From assembly GCF_014652675.1 (NCBI RefSeq), contig NZ_BMZG01000005.1, positions 156,547-220,546 on the forward strand: a stretch of DNA of 64,000 nucleotides, in the 5' to 3' direction. Below the pieces are notes generated by a model. The model was not told the DNA's origin. It searched no databases and worked only from the letters and a program-made list of their open reading frames with translations. Position 1 is the stretch's first letter. Each line of letters begins with the position of its first letter. Source of the DNA: Formosimonas limnophila (lineage in GTDB: Bacteria > Pseudomonadota > Gammaproteobacteria > Burkholderiales > Burkholderiaceae). A program made the translations under genes and the position numbers. Shown piece after piece: positions 9,973 through 17,887 of this stretch.

Positions 9973-10525
9973 TGGCGTGTTAATACTACCAATAAATTGT
10001 TACATGTGTGTATGAAGCGCACACAAACCCAATACAAGCAAATAAAACCAGTCCTCCCCAAACAACGCGGCAACGTAAGTTTAAGCAACCTGCAAGTGCT
10101 CAATGCTATATTGTACGTCACCGAACACGGTTGCAAGAGGCGCGGACTGCCTAAGCACTTTGGTAACTGGCACACTATCTACACCCGAATGAGCCGCTGG
10201 TCAAAGTCTGATGCGCTCACCAAAGTGTTTGAGCACTTGCAGAAAGAACAATTGCTGCGCATCCTATACAGTACCATCCCGATGGCACTGGTGCTTTAAA
10301 AAACGGCATACAAGCCATAGGTAAATCACGGGCAGGCTGGACTACAAAAATACGCATGTTCGACCGAAAAGTTTATGCACGCAAAAATGAAATCGAGCGT
10401 TTGTTCTGAAGGTTAAAAGGCTTTCGTAGTATATCCTCTCGCTTTGATAAACTTGATGTTTTGTTTAGCGGCTTTATTCTTTTCGCACTTATCGTTGATT
10501 GCTTGAATAGTGTTAACACGCCCTA
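9973..10525 (+). mobile_element. IS5-family insertion sequence remnant
   Basis: Degenerate element. Imperfect terminal inverted repeats are visible: GGCGTGTTAATACT at 9974-9987 and its complement AGTGTTAACACGCC at 10509-10522 (13 of 14 match). A CTA at 9970-9972 and at 10523-10525 could be the short target duplication, in line with the 2-4 bp duplications of this family. At about 550 bp it is much shorter than a full IS5-type element (roughly 0.8-0.9 kb), because the middle of the transposase gene is lost. Confidence 0.7.
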
Positions 10526-10526
10526 A
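10012..10526 (+). pseudogene. IS5-family transposase, decayed
   Basis: Starts at ATG 10012 with MKRTQTQYKQIKPVLPKQRG, the typical N-terminal domain of IS5/IS427-type transposases. After about residue 85 the frame breaks; shifted fragments still read PDGTGALKNG-like, KSRAGWTTK and then, after an internal deletion, ARKNEIERLF-stop-RLKGF and FDKLDVLFSGFILFALIVD up to TAA 10524-10526. The catalytic DDE core between them is largely missing and TGA replaces an Arg codon in the ERLFRRLKGF motif. It cannot encode an active transposase. Confidence 0.8.
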
Positions 10527-10640
10527 AACTTGAACCATACACCAAAGCCCCTCAACCAAACCAGCCAAGCGTTGTCTGAGCCAACTGGTGCACAAACACT
10601 CACAAAGCACTTAAATGGATTCAAAAGCAAACACCAAAAG

Positions 10641-11923
10641 GGTTCTATAACGTTTGGTGTGGGTAGTTCATTTTTAGACGTCCACACAAGAAATAAATCA
10701 TGTTCATGAAGTTCTTGATTTTTCGGAATCCTCTGGCACGTCGTTTTGCAAGTTGTATTTTAGAATTGATGCCTTCAAGTATGCCATTAGAAATTCTGGT
10801 TTCAACAAACCGCACAATACCTGTTAAATGTCCACGTACCGTTTTAGCAAACACCATCAGAGGGCGGATGCGTTTGCGCTCAACTTCGGTACACCAATCA
10901 ATTACAAATGAACGAGCCTCCTGTGCATCTGCCATATCCCACAAATCATTAAATAGCACTTTAAGGCGATAGGCTTCGCCGAGTGATGGATAGGCCTCTG
11001 TGAACATAGTGAGATTAGCTTCCTGCTTGCTCGACAAAGTGTCTCTATTTCGGACAAACGTATATTTATTACCTTTTAATTCACGATGCCAAGCACACTC
11101 GATTCTATAAACTTCCATCATGGCCTGATTCAACAACTTCACCACATGAAATCGATCAAATGTAATTTTGGCAGACCGAAATGTTTCGCTGACGCCAGCA
11201 ATATATGAAGGTGACAAGTCCATACTTACTTCTGAAATTTGCGCCGTTGTTGCATCCTTAGTTTTTAATATCTCAGATACTCGTTGTACACTTTCTCGGT
11301 TTCGCTTCTCTGTGACGGCAACGACCCTACGCTGGTCTAAATCAACAGCTACCGCGATATAGTCCTGACCTCGCTTCGAGCTCGTCTCGTCAACACCTAA
11401 TCGGGTAAGACTTTTGCAGCAATCGCCGCGCAATGCGCGTGAAACCCAATGATTAAATACGACCCATACTCTCGGGGCGTTTACACCAAGCAATTGCGCC
11501 ACTCGGCTCACTGGCATTTCTGATTCTATCAACGACATCATGAATGCTTCTAACAGTAACGTAAAACCACTTCCTTCTCGCGCCCACGGAACAACAACCG
11601 TTTTTACTTTACCTGTGCTATCAAGTATCCGTGGAACCTTACACTCAATAATACAGCGATGTTGGAAGAAGTCTAAATGCTGCCAATGCCTAACCTCTGA
11701 GTCATAAACCGAGCAGCTTTGTCCGTTTGCATCTTCAAACTTTGAGCACTTGGCATAACCAATTCGAATCTTTAACTCTTGGCTGCCTTGCTGACCTGTA
11801 AAACTCAATTCCTCTACACGCCATGGTGCACCCAAGTTCAATGCCAGTTCAAGTAACTGCTCACTGTTCATGTGCTTTCTTCTCAAAATTAGCAGTTTAA
11901 CCCACACCAAACGTTATAGAACC
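10641..11923 (-). mobile_element. Complete ISL3-family insertion sequence
   Basis: 1283-bp element bounded by perfect 24-bp terminal inverted repeats at 10641-10664 and 11900-11923 (outer ends GGTTCTATAACG). It is flanked by an exact 8-bp direct repeat, ACCAAAAG, at 10633-10640 and 11924-11931, the target-site duplication length known for ISL3 elements. One transposase gene fills it. Perfect ends and duplication indicate a recent insertion. Confidence 0.95.
10645..11871 (-). CDS. ISL3-family transposase
   Basis: 408-residue DDE transposase. N-terminal zinc-ribbon-like region (YAKCSKF...SCSVYDSEVRHWQHLD), then a helix-turn-helix region (PVSRVAQLLGVNAPRVW), the catalytic core with LGVDETSSKRGQDY, SMDLSPSYIAGV, FDRFHVVKLLNQAM, and the C-terminal EGINSKIQLAKRRARGF block characteristic of ISL3. 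In many relatives the zinc ribbon has two CxxC-type pairs; here the second pair is not evident. I chose ATG 11871 (MNSEQLLELAL) because the upstream alternative at 11910 lies inside the terminal repeat. The TAG stop lies within the left inverted repeat. No lesion is visible, so it may be active. Confidence 0.93.
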   Translation of the reverse strand: MNSEQLLELALNLGAPWRVEELSFTGQQGSQELKIRIGYAKCSKFEDANGQSCSVYDSEVRHWQHLDFFQHRCIIECKVPRILDSTGKVKTVVVPWAREGSGFTLLLEAFMMSLIESEMPVSRVAQLLGVNAPRVWVVFNHWVSRALRGDCCKSLTRLGVDETSSKRGQDYIAVAVDLDQRRVVAVTEKRNRESVQRVSEILKTKDATTAQISEVSMDLSPSYIAGVSETFRSAKITFDRFHVVKLLNQAMMEVYRIECAWHRELKGNKYTFVRNRDTLSSKQEANLTMFTEAYPSLGEAYRLKVLFNDLWDMADAQEARSFVIDWCTEVERKRIRPLMVFAKTVRGHLTGIVRFVETRISNGILEGINSKIQLAKRRARGFRKIKNFMNMIYFLCGRLKMNYPHQTL

Positions 11924-11931
11924 ACCAAAAG

Positions 11932-12200
11932 AACAATTCACCAAGCCATTTAGGACTTACTCAACCTTGGCAAAGCTATTTCAAAATAAAAAACCTTCAA
12001 AAATCACCACACTTGAAGAGTCTCGCGGGGTCTAAACAGTTCGGACAGCACATCTTGAGCCTTGTAGTAAAACAACAAATAAATAGAAATTTTAAGTAAT
12101 TATTTTACATTGACCCTTGATTTTATTGGGAAAAAAGCGCATCCTCTTGGGCGTGTAGGACACAATATTCGATCAACCACACAAGACAAGAAGACACATA
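11932..12200. other. Intergenic region between ISL3 and pyk
   Basis: Holds the right part of an open frame interrupted by the ISL3 insertion (to TAA 12097-12099) and the upstream region of pyk. AT-rich segment 12070-12135 probably contains the pyk promoter, but I see no clear -35/-10 pair. Confidence 0.4.
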
Positions 12201-13625
12201 ATGAGAGACACAAAAATCGTGGCCACGCTCGGGCCTGCTTCATCTGATGAGCAAACTTTACGTGAAATGATTCGGGCGGGCGTGAATGTCGTGCGCATTA
12301 ACTTTTCGCATGGCGCGGCACAAGACCACATTGACCGTGTGAATCTGGTGCGTCGCATTGCTGAAGAAGAAGGTGTGTATGTAGGTGTATTGGCCGATTT
12401 ACAAGGGCCAAAAATCCGCATCGCGATGTTTGAGGAAAAAAGCGTGGTGTTGAGCAACGGTGCGGAGTTTGTGTTTGATACAGATTCTGCTACACCAGGT
12501 AATGTGCAGCGCGTTGGTTTGGATTATCCTGAATTAATTAAAGATGTCACTGGTGGTGATATATTGCTGCTGGATGACGGCAAAATCCGCATGAAGGTAT
12601 TGTCAAAAAATGAATCGAGCTTGCGTTGCGTGGTTGAGCAAGGCGGTGTTTTGTCCAATCGAAAAGGCATTAATAAACTCGGTGGTGGGCTGTCTGCGGC
12701 GGCACTGACGAGCAAAGATATGACGGATATTTTGACCGCAGCCGCATTTGAGGCAGATTTTTTGGCAGTGTCTTTCCCAAAAAATGCCGCTGATATGTAC
12801 ATGGCGCGTGAGCTGATGCGCAATGCGGGTGGTACAAATGCTTTGATGATTGCCAAAATTGAGCGTGCGGAAGCCATTCCAAACCTTGAGGAAATTCTTG
12901 AGGCTTCTGACGGTATTATGGTCGCGCGAGGTGATTTGGCGGTTGAGGTGGGTGATGCGAAAGTGCCAGCATTACAGAAAAAAATGATTCGCATGGCGCG
13001 TGAAAAAAACAAGCTTTCCATCACGGCCACCCAAATGATGGAGTCCATGATTACCAGCCATGTCCCAACACGCGCAGAGGTGTCGGATGTGGCGAATGCG
13101 GTGCTCGACGGTACGGACGCTGTGATGCTCTCAGCGGAGACGGCGTCGGGTGCTTTCCCGATTGAGACTGTGCGCGTGATGGCGCAGGTCTGTGTGGAAG
13201 CAGCGTCATTTACCCCCATTAACCTTGACCAAGAGATGGTCAATCGCACCTTTGGTCGTATTGACCAGTCTGTGGCAATGGCGGCGATGTTCACCGCTTA
13301 TCACTTCAATGCCAATGCGATTTTGTGCATGACCGAGTCTGGCTCGACCGCTTTGTGGATGTCTCGTTTTAACAGTGGCGTGCCGATTCTATGCATGAGC
13401 CGAAACATCCACACGCTGCGTCGTTTGAGTTTGTACCGCACGGTGTCGGTGGTGCCGATGCCGACAGAGGATATGACACGTGAGCACGCTATGGCAACGG
13501 CAGAGGCGTTGTTGATGAAGCGTGGTTTGCTCAAGCTGGGTGATTTGGTGGTGACTACCTCAGGTTCAACGATGGGCAAGATTGGTGGTTCTGATACCAT
13601 GCTGGTGCGTCGCATCGGTTCGTGA
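12201..13625 (+). CDS. pyk: Pyruvate kinase
   Basis: Final ATP-forming step of glycolysis, phosphoenolpyruvate plus ADP to pyruvate. 474 residues, standard for the bacterial enzyme. Start MRDTKIVATLGPASSD is diagnostic; RINFSHG (about 34-40), the signature region IAKIERAEAIPNLEEIL (about 215-231) and the MVARGDLAVEV segment with metal and substrate ligands follow, then the C-terminal allosteric domain. RBS-like AAGAAG lies before the ATG at 12201. Transcribed alone and closed by a strong terminator. Confidence 0.96.
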   Translation: MRDTKIVATLGPASSDEQTLREMIRAGVNVVRINFSHGAAQDHIDRVNLVRRIAEEEGVYVGVLADLQGPKIRIAMFEEKSVVLSNGAEFVFDTDSATPGNVQRVGLDYPELIKDVTGGDILLLDDGKIRMKVLSKNESSLRCVVEQGGVLSNRKGINKLGGGLSAAALTSKDMTDILTAAAFEADFLAVSFPKNAADMYMARELMRNAGGTNALMIAKIERAEAIPNLEEILEASDGIMVARGDLAVEVGDAKVPALQKKMIRMAREKNKLSITATQMMESMITSHVPTRAEVSDVANAVLDGTDAVMLSAETASGAFPIETVRVMAQVCVEAASFTPINLDQEMVNRTFGRIDQSVAMAAMFTAYHFNANAILCMTESGSTALWMSRFNSGVPILCMSRNIHTLRRLSLYRTVSVVPMPTEDMTREHAMATAEALLMKRGLLKLGDLVVTTSGSTMGKIGGSDTMLVRRIGS

Positions 13626-13645
13626 TGGTTTGATGGTGATTGAAC

Positions 13646-13682
13646 AAAAACGGCATTGGGCTTTGGCTCAATGCCGTTTTTG
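13646..13682 (+). terminator. Rho-independent terminator of pyk
   Basis: 13-bp stem (AAAAACGGCATTG / CAATGCCGTTTTT), about 10-nt loop, T-run, 20 bp after the pyk stop. Confidence 0.85.
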
Positions 13683-13823
13683 TTTGTGTGGTGTTTATCG
13701 GGAGTTGCTGTTGTTGTCGTGTAATTGTCATGACTTGGTCATGACTGTGTCACATTCGTTCCCTATACTTTTTGCATCAAGTGCCAATGTGGTCTCTGAG
13801 TGTTCATCGAAAGGAGAAGTGCT

Positions 13824-14861
13824 TTGAGGATTTTGTATGGGGTTCAGACAACAGGTAATGGACACATCAGTCGTTCGCGTTTGATGGTGTCAGCATTAAA
13901 AGTGCAAGGGCATTCTGTGACCACTTTGTTCAGTGGTTTGGGTTGTCCCAAATTTTGGGATTATTCGGTGTTTGAGCCGTTTTCCCAAGCACATGGACTG
14001 ACCTTTATGACATCTAATGGGCAAATTGATTATGGTCAAACCATACGTTACGCAAAACCTCGTGTGTTATTCAATGACATAAAGGCCCTAGATGTGAGCC
14101 AATACGATGTGGTGATTTCCGATTTTGAGCCCATTACAGCATGGGCGGCGCATCGCCAAAAAATCCCCAGTGTCGGTATTTCGCACCAAGAGGCTTTTCG
14201 CTACGAGATCCCTAAACGAAGCGGCCAAGTATCCGCACGCGCCATCATGCGTTATTACGCGCCGACCAAGCACTCTATTGGTTTGCACTGGCATCATTTT
14301 AACCAACCGATTTTGCCGCCGATTATTGACACCACGCTTGAAGTATCTGAGCTGGATGCGTCAATGATTTTGGTGTATCTGCCTTTCGAGAGTCGTGAGG
14401 TGGTGGTGGGGCTTCTTCGGCGTTTTGATCGACATGTTTTTCGTGTCTATTGTGATGTGGCTGAGATACAGCATATTGACAATATTTAGCTTTGCCCCTT
14501 TCATCGAGGTAACTTCTTGAGTGATTTGCGCTCTTGTTCTGGTGTGATTTGTCAGGCAGGCTTTGAGTTGCCCAGTGAGGCGTTGCATCTTGGCAAAAAA
14601 CTGTTGGTCAAGCCACTGCACCGTCAATATGAGCAATTGTCCAACGCGACAGGGTTGGTGCAGCAAAAGCTGGGATGGTCCATGGAGCATTTGGATGCAG
14701 GCGCCATCAATAGCTTTTTGTCAGCCGATTCGATTGAGCCGATGCGCTATCCGAATGTGGCGCAGGTGATTGCACAGTGGATTGGGCGGGCAGACTTGGC
14801 TGCACCGCAAGCGCATTTGCCTTTGGTCAACCAGTTATGGGAGGATTATGAACACGTATGA
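13824..14861 (+). pseudogene. Glycosyltransferase gene broken by an amber codon
   Basis: Product resembles the roughly 350-residue family of MJ1255/VC2487-like putative glycosyltransferases with a GT-B fold: MRILYGVQTTGNGHISRSR at the start and GVICQAGFELPSEALHLGKK in the donor-binding C-terminal half. The frame runs from TTG 13824 (AAAGGAG at 13810-13816, 7 nt spacing, decides this start) to TAG 14487-14489 at codon 222, then continues in the same frame without further stops to TGA 14861. Replacing the TAG with Gln would give 345 residues, the normal family length. The last 14 bases overlap the phosphoesterase gene, so the pair was an operon. Internal TTG 14517 could in principle start a fragment. 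Confidence 0.75.
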
Positions 14862-15726
14862 TTTGCCAAAAGAATGGCTCTTCAACCATTCACCAGAGCC
14901 ACAAGACGATGAGGCGGCTCTCAAGGTGCGCACAGTATTCATCTCGGACATCCATTTGGGGACAAAAGGTTGTCAGGCGGCGGTGTTGTTGGATTTTTTG
15001 AAGGATTGTGATGCGCAGATGTACTATCTGATCGATGACATTGTTGATGGTTGGCGTCTGAAACGGTCGTGGTACTGGCCGCGCTTACACAATGATGTGG
15101 TGCAAAAACTCCTCCGCAAAGCCCGAAAAGGCGCGCAAGTGTATTATGTTCCGGGCAATCACGATGAGTTTTTACGCGCTTATGATGGTTTGGCTTTTGG
15201 TGATATTGAGGTTCGACAGGAAATGATTCACTTAACCGCCGATGGCCGAAGGCTACTGGTGCTCCATGGTGACCAATACGATAATGTGGTGTTGTATTCA
15301 AAATGGCTGGCTTTTCTTGGAGACAAAGCATATGAGTTATTGCTGCGTTTAAATCGCCCCATTAATCGAATACGTGGTTGGTTTGGTTTGTCACACTGGT
15401 CTTTGTCGGCATATCTGAAGCTCAAGGTCAAAAATGCGGTCAGCTATATTTCTTGTTTTGAGCAAGTCGTGGCCAATGATGCCAAAGACAAAGGCGTTGA
15501 TGGTGTGGTGTGTGGCCATATTCACCATGCTGAAATCAGAGACATTGATGGCATCATCTACTACAACGATGGTGATTGGGTCGAGAGCTGCACGGCACTC
15601 GTGGAACACTTTGACGGCTCGATGGAAATTATTCGTTGGTTAGATGTGTACAATCAACGAATTAAAAAGGCTTTAAAGGGCGAGATGAGTGTGACGCAAA
15701 CCGTGCGTGAGGCATCTGTGGTTTGA
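14848..15726 (+). CDS. UDP-2,3-diacylglucosamine hydrolase-like phosphoesterase
   Basis: 292-residue calcineurin-like metallophosphoesterase. Motifs in order: SDIHLG, DDIVDGW, GNHDEFLR, LHGDQYD and GHIHHAEIRDIDG, the five metal-binding blocks of the family; the closest well-known relatives are LpxH-type lipid A enzymes, but proteins of this branch are usually longer than LpxH and their substrate is uncertain. The second block normally reads GDxxDGW; here Gly is Asp, though the metal-binding Asp is kept. ATG 14848 follows GGGAGG and overlaps the preceding glycosyltransferase gene. The pairing with that family recurs in proteobacteria, suggesting a shared envelope role. Confidence 0.8.
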   Translation: MNTYDLPKEWLFNHSPEPQDDEAALKVRTVFISDIHLGTKGCQAAVLLDFLKDCDAQMYYLIDDIVDGWRLKRSWYWPRLHNDVVQKLLRKARKGAQVYYVPGNHDEFLRAYDGLAFGDIEVRQEMIHLTADGRRLLVLHGDQYDNVVLYSKWLAFLGDKAYELLLRLNRPINRIRGWFGLSHWSLSAYLKLKVKNAVSYISCFEQVVANDAKDKGVDGVVCGHIHHAEIRDIDGIIYYNDGDWVESCTALVEHFDGSMEIIRWLDVYNQRIKKALKGEMSVTQTVREASVV

Positions 15727-15768
15727 TGGTTTGCAGTGTTGGTGAGTCGTATTTTTGTGTGATGAGTG

Positions 15769-15793
15769 GCAAGCCTTGATGGCTTGCTTTTTT
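15769..15793 (+). terminator. Rho-independent terminator
   Basis: Stem GCAAGCC / GGCTTGC, 5-nt loop, followed by a T-run; ends the pseudogene-phosphoesterase unit. Confidence 0.75.
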
Positions 15794-15959
15794 GTGGCTT
15801 TTTGCATGAAAGATCAAGACGACTTGATTGGATTGAGGTCTTCAGTTTCTACTTTTACAACAAACGATAACCGCATGATAAATAACAATAAAATTTTTAT
15901 GTTTGTCTTTTGAAAATCATGTAAGTCATTGTCTTTATTGAAAAAAACAGCTCTTGCGC

Positions 15960-15988
15960 TTGACTTGTCTATATAGCTGCCGTAAAGT
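15960..15988 (+). promoter_or_regulatory. Possible mra promoter
   Basis: TTGACT at 15960-15965 and TAAAGT at 15983-15988, separated by 17 bp. The -10 match is weak (4 of 6), but it abuts the MraZ boxes, as expected for the autoregulated promoter of the division cluster. Confidence 0.45.
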
Positions 15989-16024
15989 GGCGAAAAGTGT
16001 CAAAAAGTGGGTGTTTGTGGGCGT
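15985..16024 (+). promoter_or_regulatory. MraZ operator boxes
   Basis: Four GTGG-type boxes with exact 10-bp spacing: GTGGC at 15987, GTGTC at 15997, GTGGG at 16007 and GTGGG at 16017. MraZ rings are known to bind direct repeats of GTGGG/TGGGN spaced by 5-nt linkers in front of mraZ. The second box has one change. Confidence 0.8.
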
Positions 16025-16135
16025 TTTGGTGTTGCTCTTTAACTCAAGCCGAGTTTTGAGCGCATTTTACACCAACTGGCATTTAAACTCCTTTATTTTG
16101 ATTCAAAAGTCGTTTATTTCATAAAAGCCATCAAC

Positions 16136-16564
16136 ATGTACCAAGGTATTTCAGCATTGGCGTTGGATGCGAAAGGTCGGATGCTCATTCCGACCAAGTA
16201 TCGTGACGCACTCGCCGTGCAGTGCGAAGGTCAGCTCACGCTGACTCGGCACCCCCACGGCTGTTTGCTGTTGTTGCCTCGGACCGTGTGGCATGAAATG
16301 CGCCGCGATATCATGGCTTGGCCGATGTCTGCGCGTGCTTGGCAGCGAATTTTTATGGGCAATGCAACCGACGTGGATGTTGATAGTGCGGGCCGAATTT
16401 TGGTATCGCCTGAGTTGCGGGCAGCCACTGGCTTGACCAAAGATGTTGTGCTGTTGGGGATTGGTTCTCATTTTGAGATTTGGGATGCCGCTGCGCACGC
16501 AGAGCAGGAAGCGGCTGCATTGGCGCAGGGCATGCCTGCTGCACTTGACGGCTTTAGTTTTTGA
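16136..16564 (+). CDS. mraZ: Transcriptional regulator MraZ
   Basis: 142-residue DNA-binding protein with two AbrB-like MraZ domains; the first has [17 protein letters not shown] and the second [18 protein letters not shown], both carrying the DxxGR signature. It represses the division and cell wall cluster through the direct repeats upstream. First gene of the cluster; its TGA overlaps the rsmH ATG by one base. ATG 16136 is the only start giving the conserved [16 protein letters not shown]-terminus. Confidence 0.96.
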   Translation: MYQGISALALDAKGRMLIPTKYRDALAVQCEGQLTLTRHPHGCLLLLPRTVWHEMRRDIMAWPMSARAWQRIFMGNATDVDVDSAGRILVSPELRAATGLTKDVVLLGIGSHFEIWDAAAHAEQEAAALAQGMPAALDGFSF

Positions 16565-17502
16565 TGAGCGCATCTGACGTTACCGAGGTGCATACACATG
16601 TGACAGTGATGTTGCACGAGGCTGTTGATGGTTTGAATATTCGCCCTGAAGGTGTTTATGTCGATGGAACGTTCGGTCGTGGTGGGCATGCTAGGCTAAT
16701 TTTGTCTCGGTTGTATGATCGCGGTCAGCTGTGGGTGTTTGACAAAGATCCGCGTGCTGTAGCGGTGGCGAAGGCCTTGGCGGCTCAAGATGCCAGAGTA
16801 CATGTGGTGCACGATAGCTTCACCAGTGTGTCGGAGCATTTGACGGCAGGCAGTGTGGATGGTGTTTTGCTGGATTTGGGCGTGAGTTCGCCGCAGATCG
16901 ATGATGCACAGCGTGGGTTCAGCTTCCGATTTGACGGGCCACTCGATATGCGTATGGATGACACGCGTGGTGTGAGTGCTGCAGAGTGGTTGAGGACAGT
17001 TGATGAAAAGGAACTGGCGCGCGTGATCCGTGAGTATGGTGAAGAGCGTTATGCCAATGGTGTGGCACGAGCGATAGTGCAACGTCGTGCCATTGAGCCG
17101 TTTGAGCGTACGGCTGACTTGGCTAATGTTGTGGCTGGTGCGGTTCGTGGCTATGAGAAGGGTCAAAACCCAGCGACACGTACTTTTCAGGCGATACGAA
17201 TTGCGGTCAATCGTGAATTAAGCGACGTGGCTGAGGTGCTGGAGGCAGCTTTATCGGTGCTCAAGCAGTTTGGTCGTCTGTCAGTGATTAGTTTTCACTC
17301 GTTAGAGGATCGATTGGTGAAGCAATTCATTGCTAAATATGCCAAACAAGATCCACGTTTGGCTAAATTGCCATTGCGTGAAGATCAACTACCCGTTCTC
17401 GCGCTCAAGGATTTGGGTAAACAAAAGCCCAGTCAAAATGAGGTAGAAACGAACCCACGTGCGCGTTCTGCAATGTTGCGTGTGGCGGAAAAAAGAATTT
17501 AA
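16564..17502 (+). CDS. rsmH: 16S rRNA m4C1402 methyltransferase RsmH
   Basis: SAM-dependent N4-methyltransferase acting on C1402 of 16S rRNA (formerly MraW). 312 residues from ATG 16564, which overlaps the mraZ stop as TGATG. Visible: [13 protein letters not shown], the SAM-binding [31 protein letters not shown], and [12 protein letters not shown] near residue 245. Length and motif order are typical. Second gene of the division cluster. Confidence 0.96.
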   Translation: MSASDVTEVHTHVTVMLHEAVDGLNIRPEGVYVDGTFGRGGHARLILSRLYDRGQLWVFDKDPRAVAVAKALAAQDARVHVVHDSFTSVSEHLTAGSVDGVLLDLGVSSPQIDDAQRGFSFRFDGPLDMRMDDTRGVSAAEWLRTVDEKELARVIREYGEERYANGVARAIVQRRAIEPFERTADLANVVAGAVRGYEKGQNPATRTFQAIRIAVNRELSDVAEVLEAALSVLKQFGRLSVISFHSLEDRLVKQFIAKYAKQDPRLAKLPLREDQLPVLALKDLGKQKPSQNEVETNPRARSAMLRVAEKRI

Positions 17503-17578
17503 ACAGTTTTTGTGCACTGATTTTTATCAAAGCATTTTTTATCTTTTATAAAAAGATGTTTTATGGACAGAGGTTTTC

Positions 17579-17887
17579 ATGTTGGCTTGGCGTACCACTT
17601 TGTTGTTATTGGCTGCTGTCATTGCGTGTGCAATGGCTGTGGTCAACGTGCGCTATCAAAGTCGTAGCCTCAATTCAGAGCTTGAGAAAGTTCGCCAACA
17701 AGAGCAACAACTACAAGTGGAGTGGAGTACATGGCAGGTGCAGCAAGTTGCCGCTTCAAAAAATGATCGCATCGCCAATCTGGTCTCCAAGCAAGACATG
17801 CAGCGCGTCGATCCAAGTGTCACTTATTATATGACGCCTGCAACAGCTGCGCCATCTGGTCCATCGACTACAGGAGCGGCGCCATGA
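17579..17887 (+). CDS. ftsL: Cell division protein FtsL
   Basis: 102-residue bitopic inner-membrane protein of the FtsQLB complex. One transmembrane segment at about residues 5-22 (WRTTLLLLAAVIACAMAVV), then a periplasmic coiled coil (about 30-65, Gln/Glu-rich) and a Pro/Ala/Ser-rich tail. Sequence is poorly conserved in this family; the call rests on topology and on its position between rsmH and ftsI. The stop overlaps the ftsI start by 4 bases. Confidence 0.88.
   Translation: MLAWRTTLLLLAAVIACAMAVVNVRYQSRSLNSELEKVRQQEQQLQVEWSTWQVQQVAASKNDRIANLVSKQDMQRVDPSVTYYMTPATAAPSGPSTTGAAP

Larger units (their letters stand above)
15727..16135. other. Region between phosphoesterase and mraZ
   Basis: No gene seen. 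It contains the terminator at 15769-15793, an AT-rich stretch, a possible mra promoter and the MraZ operator repeats at 15985-16024, followed by an approximately 110-bp leader before mraZ. Confidence 0.6.

Noticed and set aside
12524..13294. 256-codon minus-strand frame inside pyk
   Set aside because: Ser/Ala-rich composition, no start signal, and fully inside a clear pyruvate kinase.
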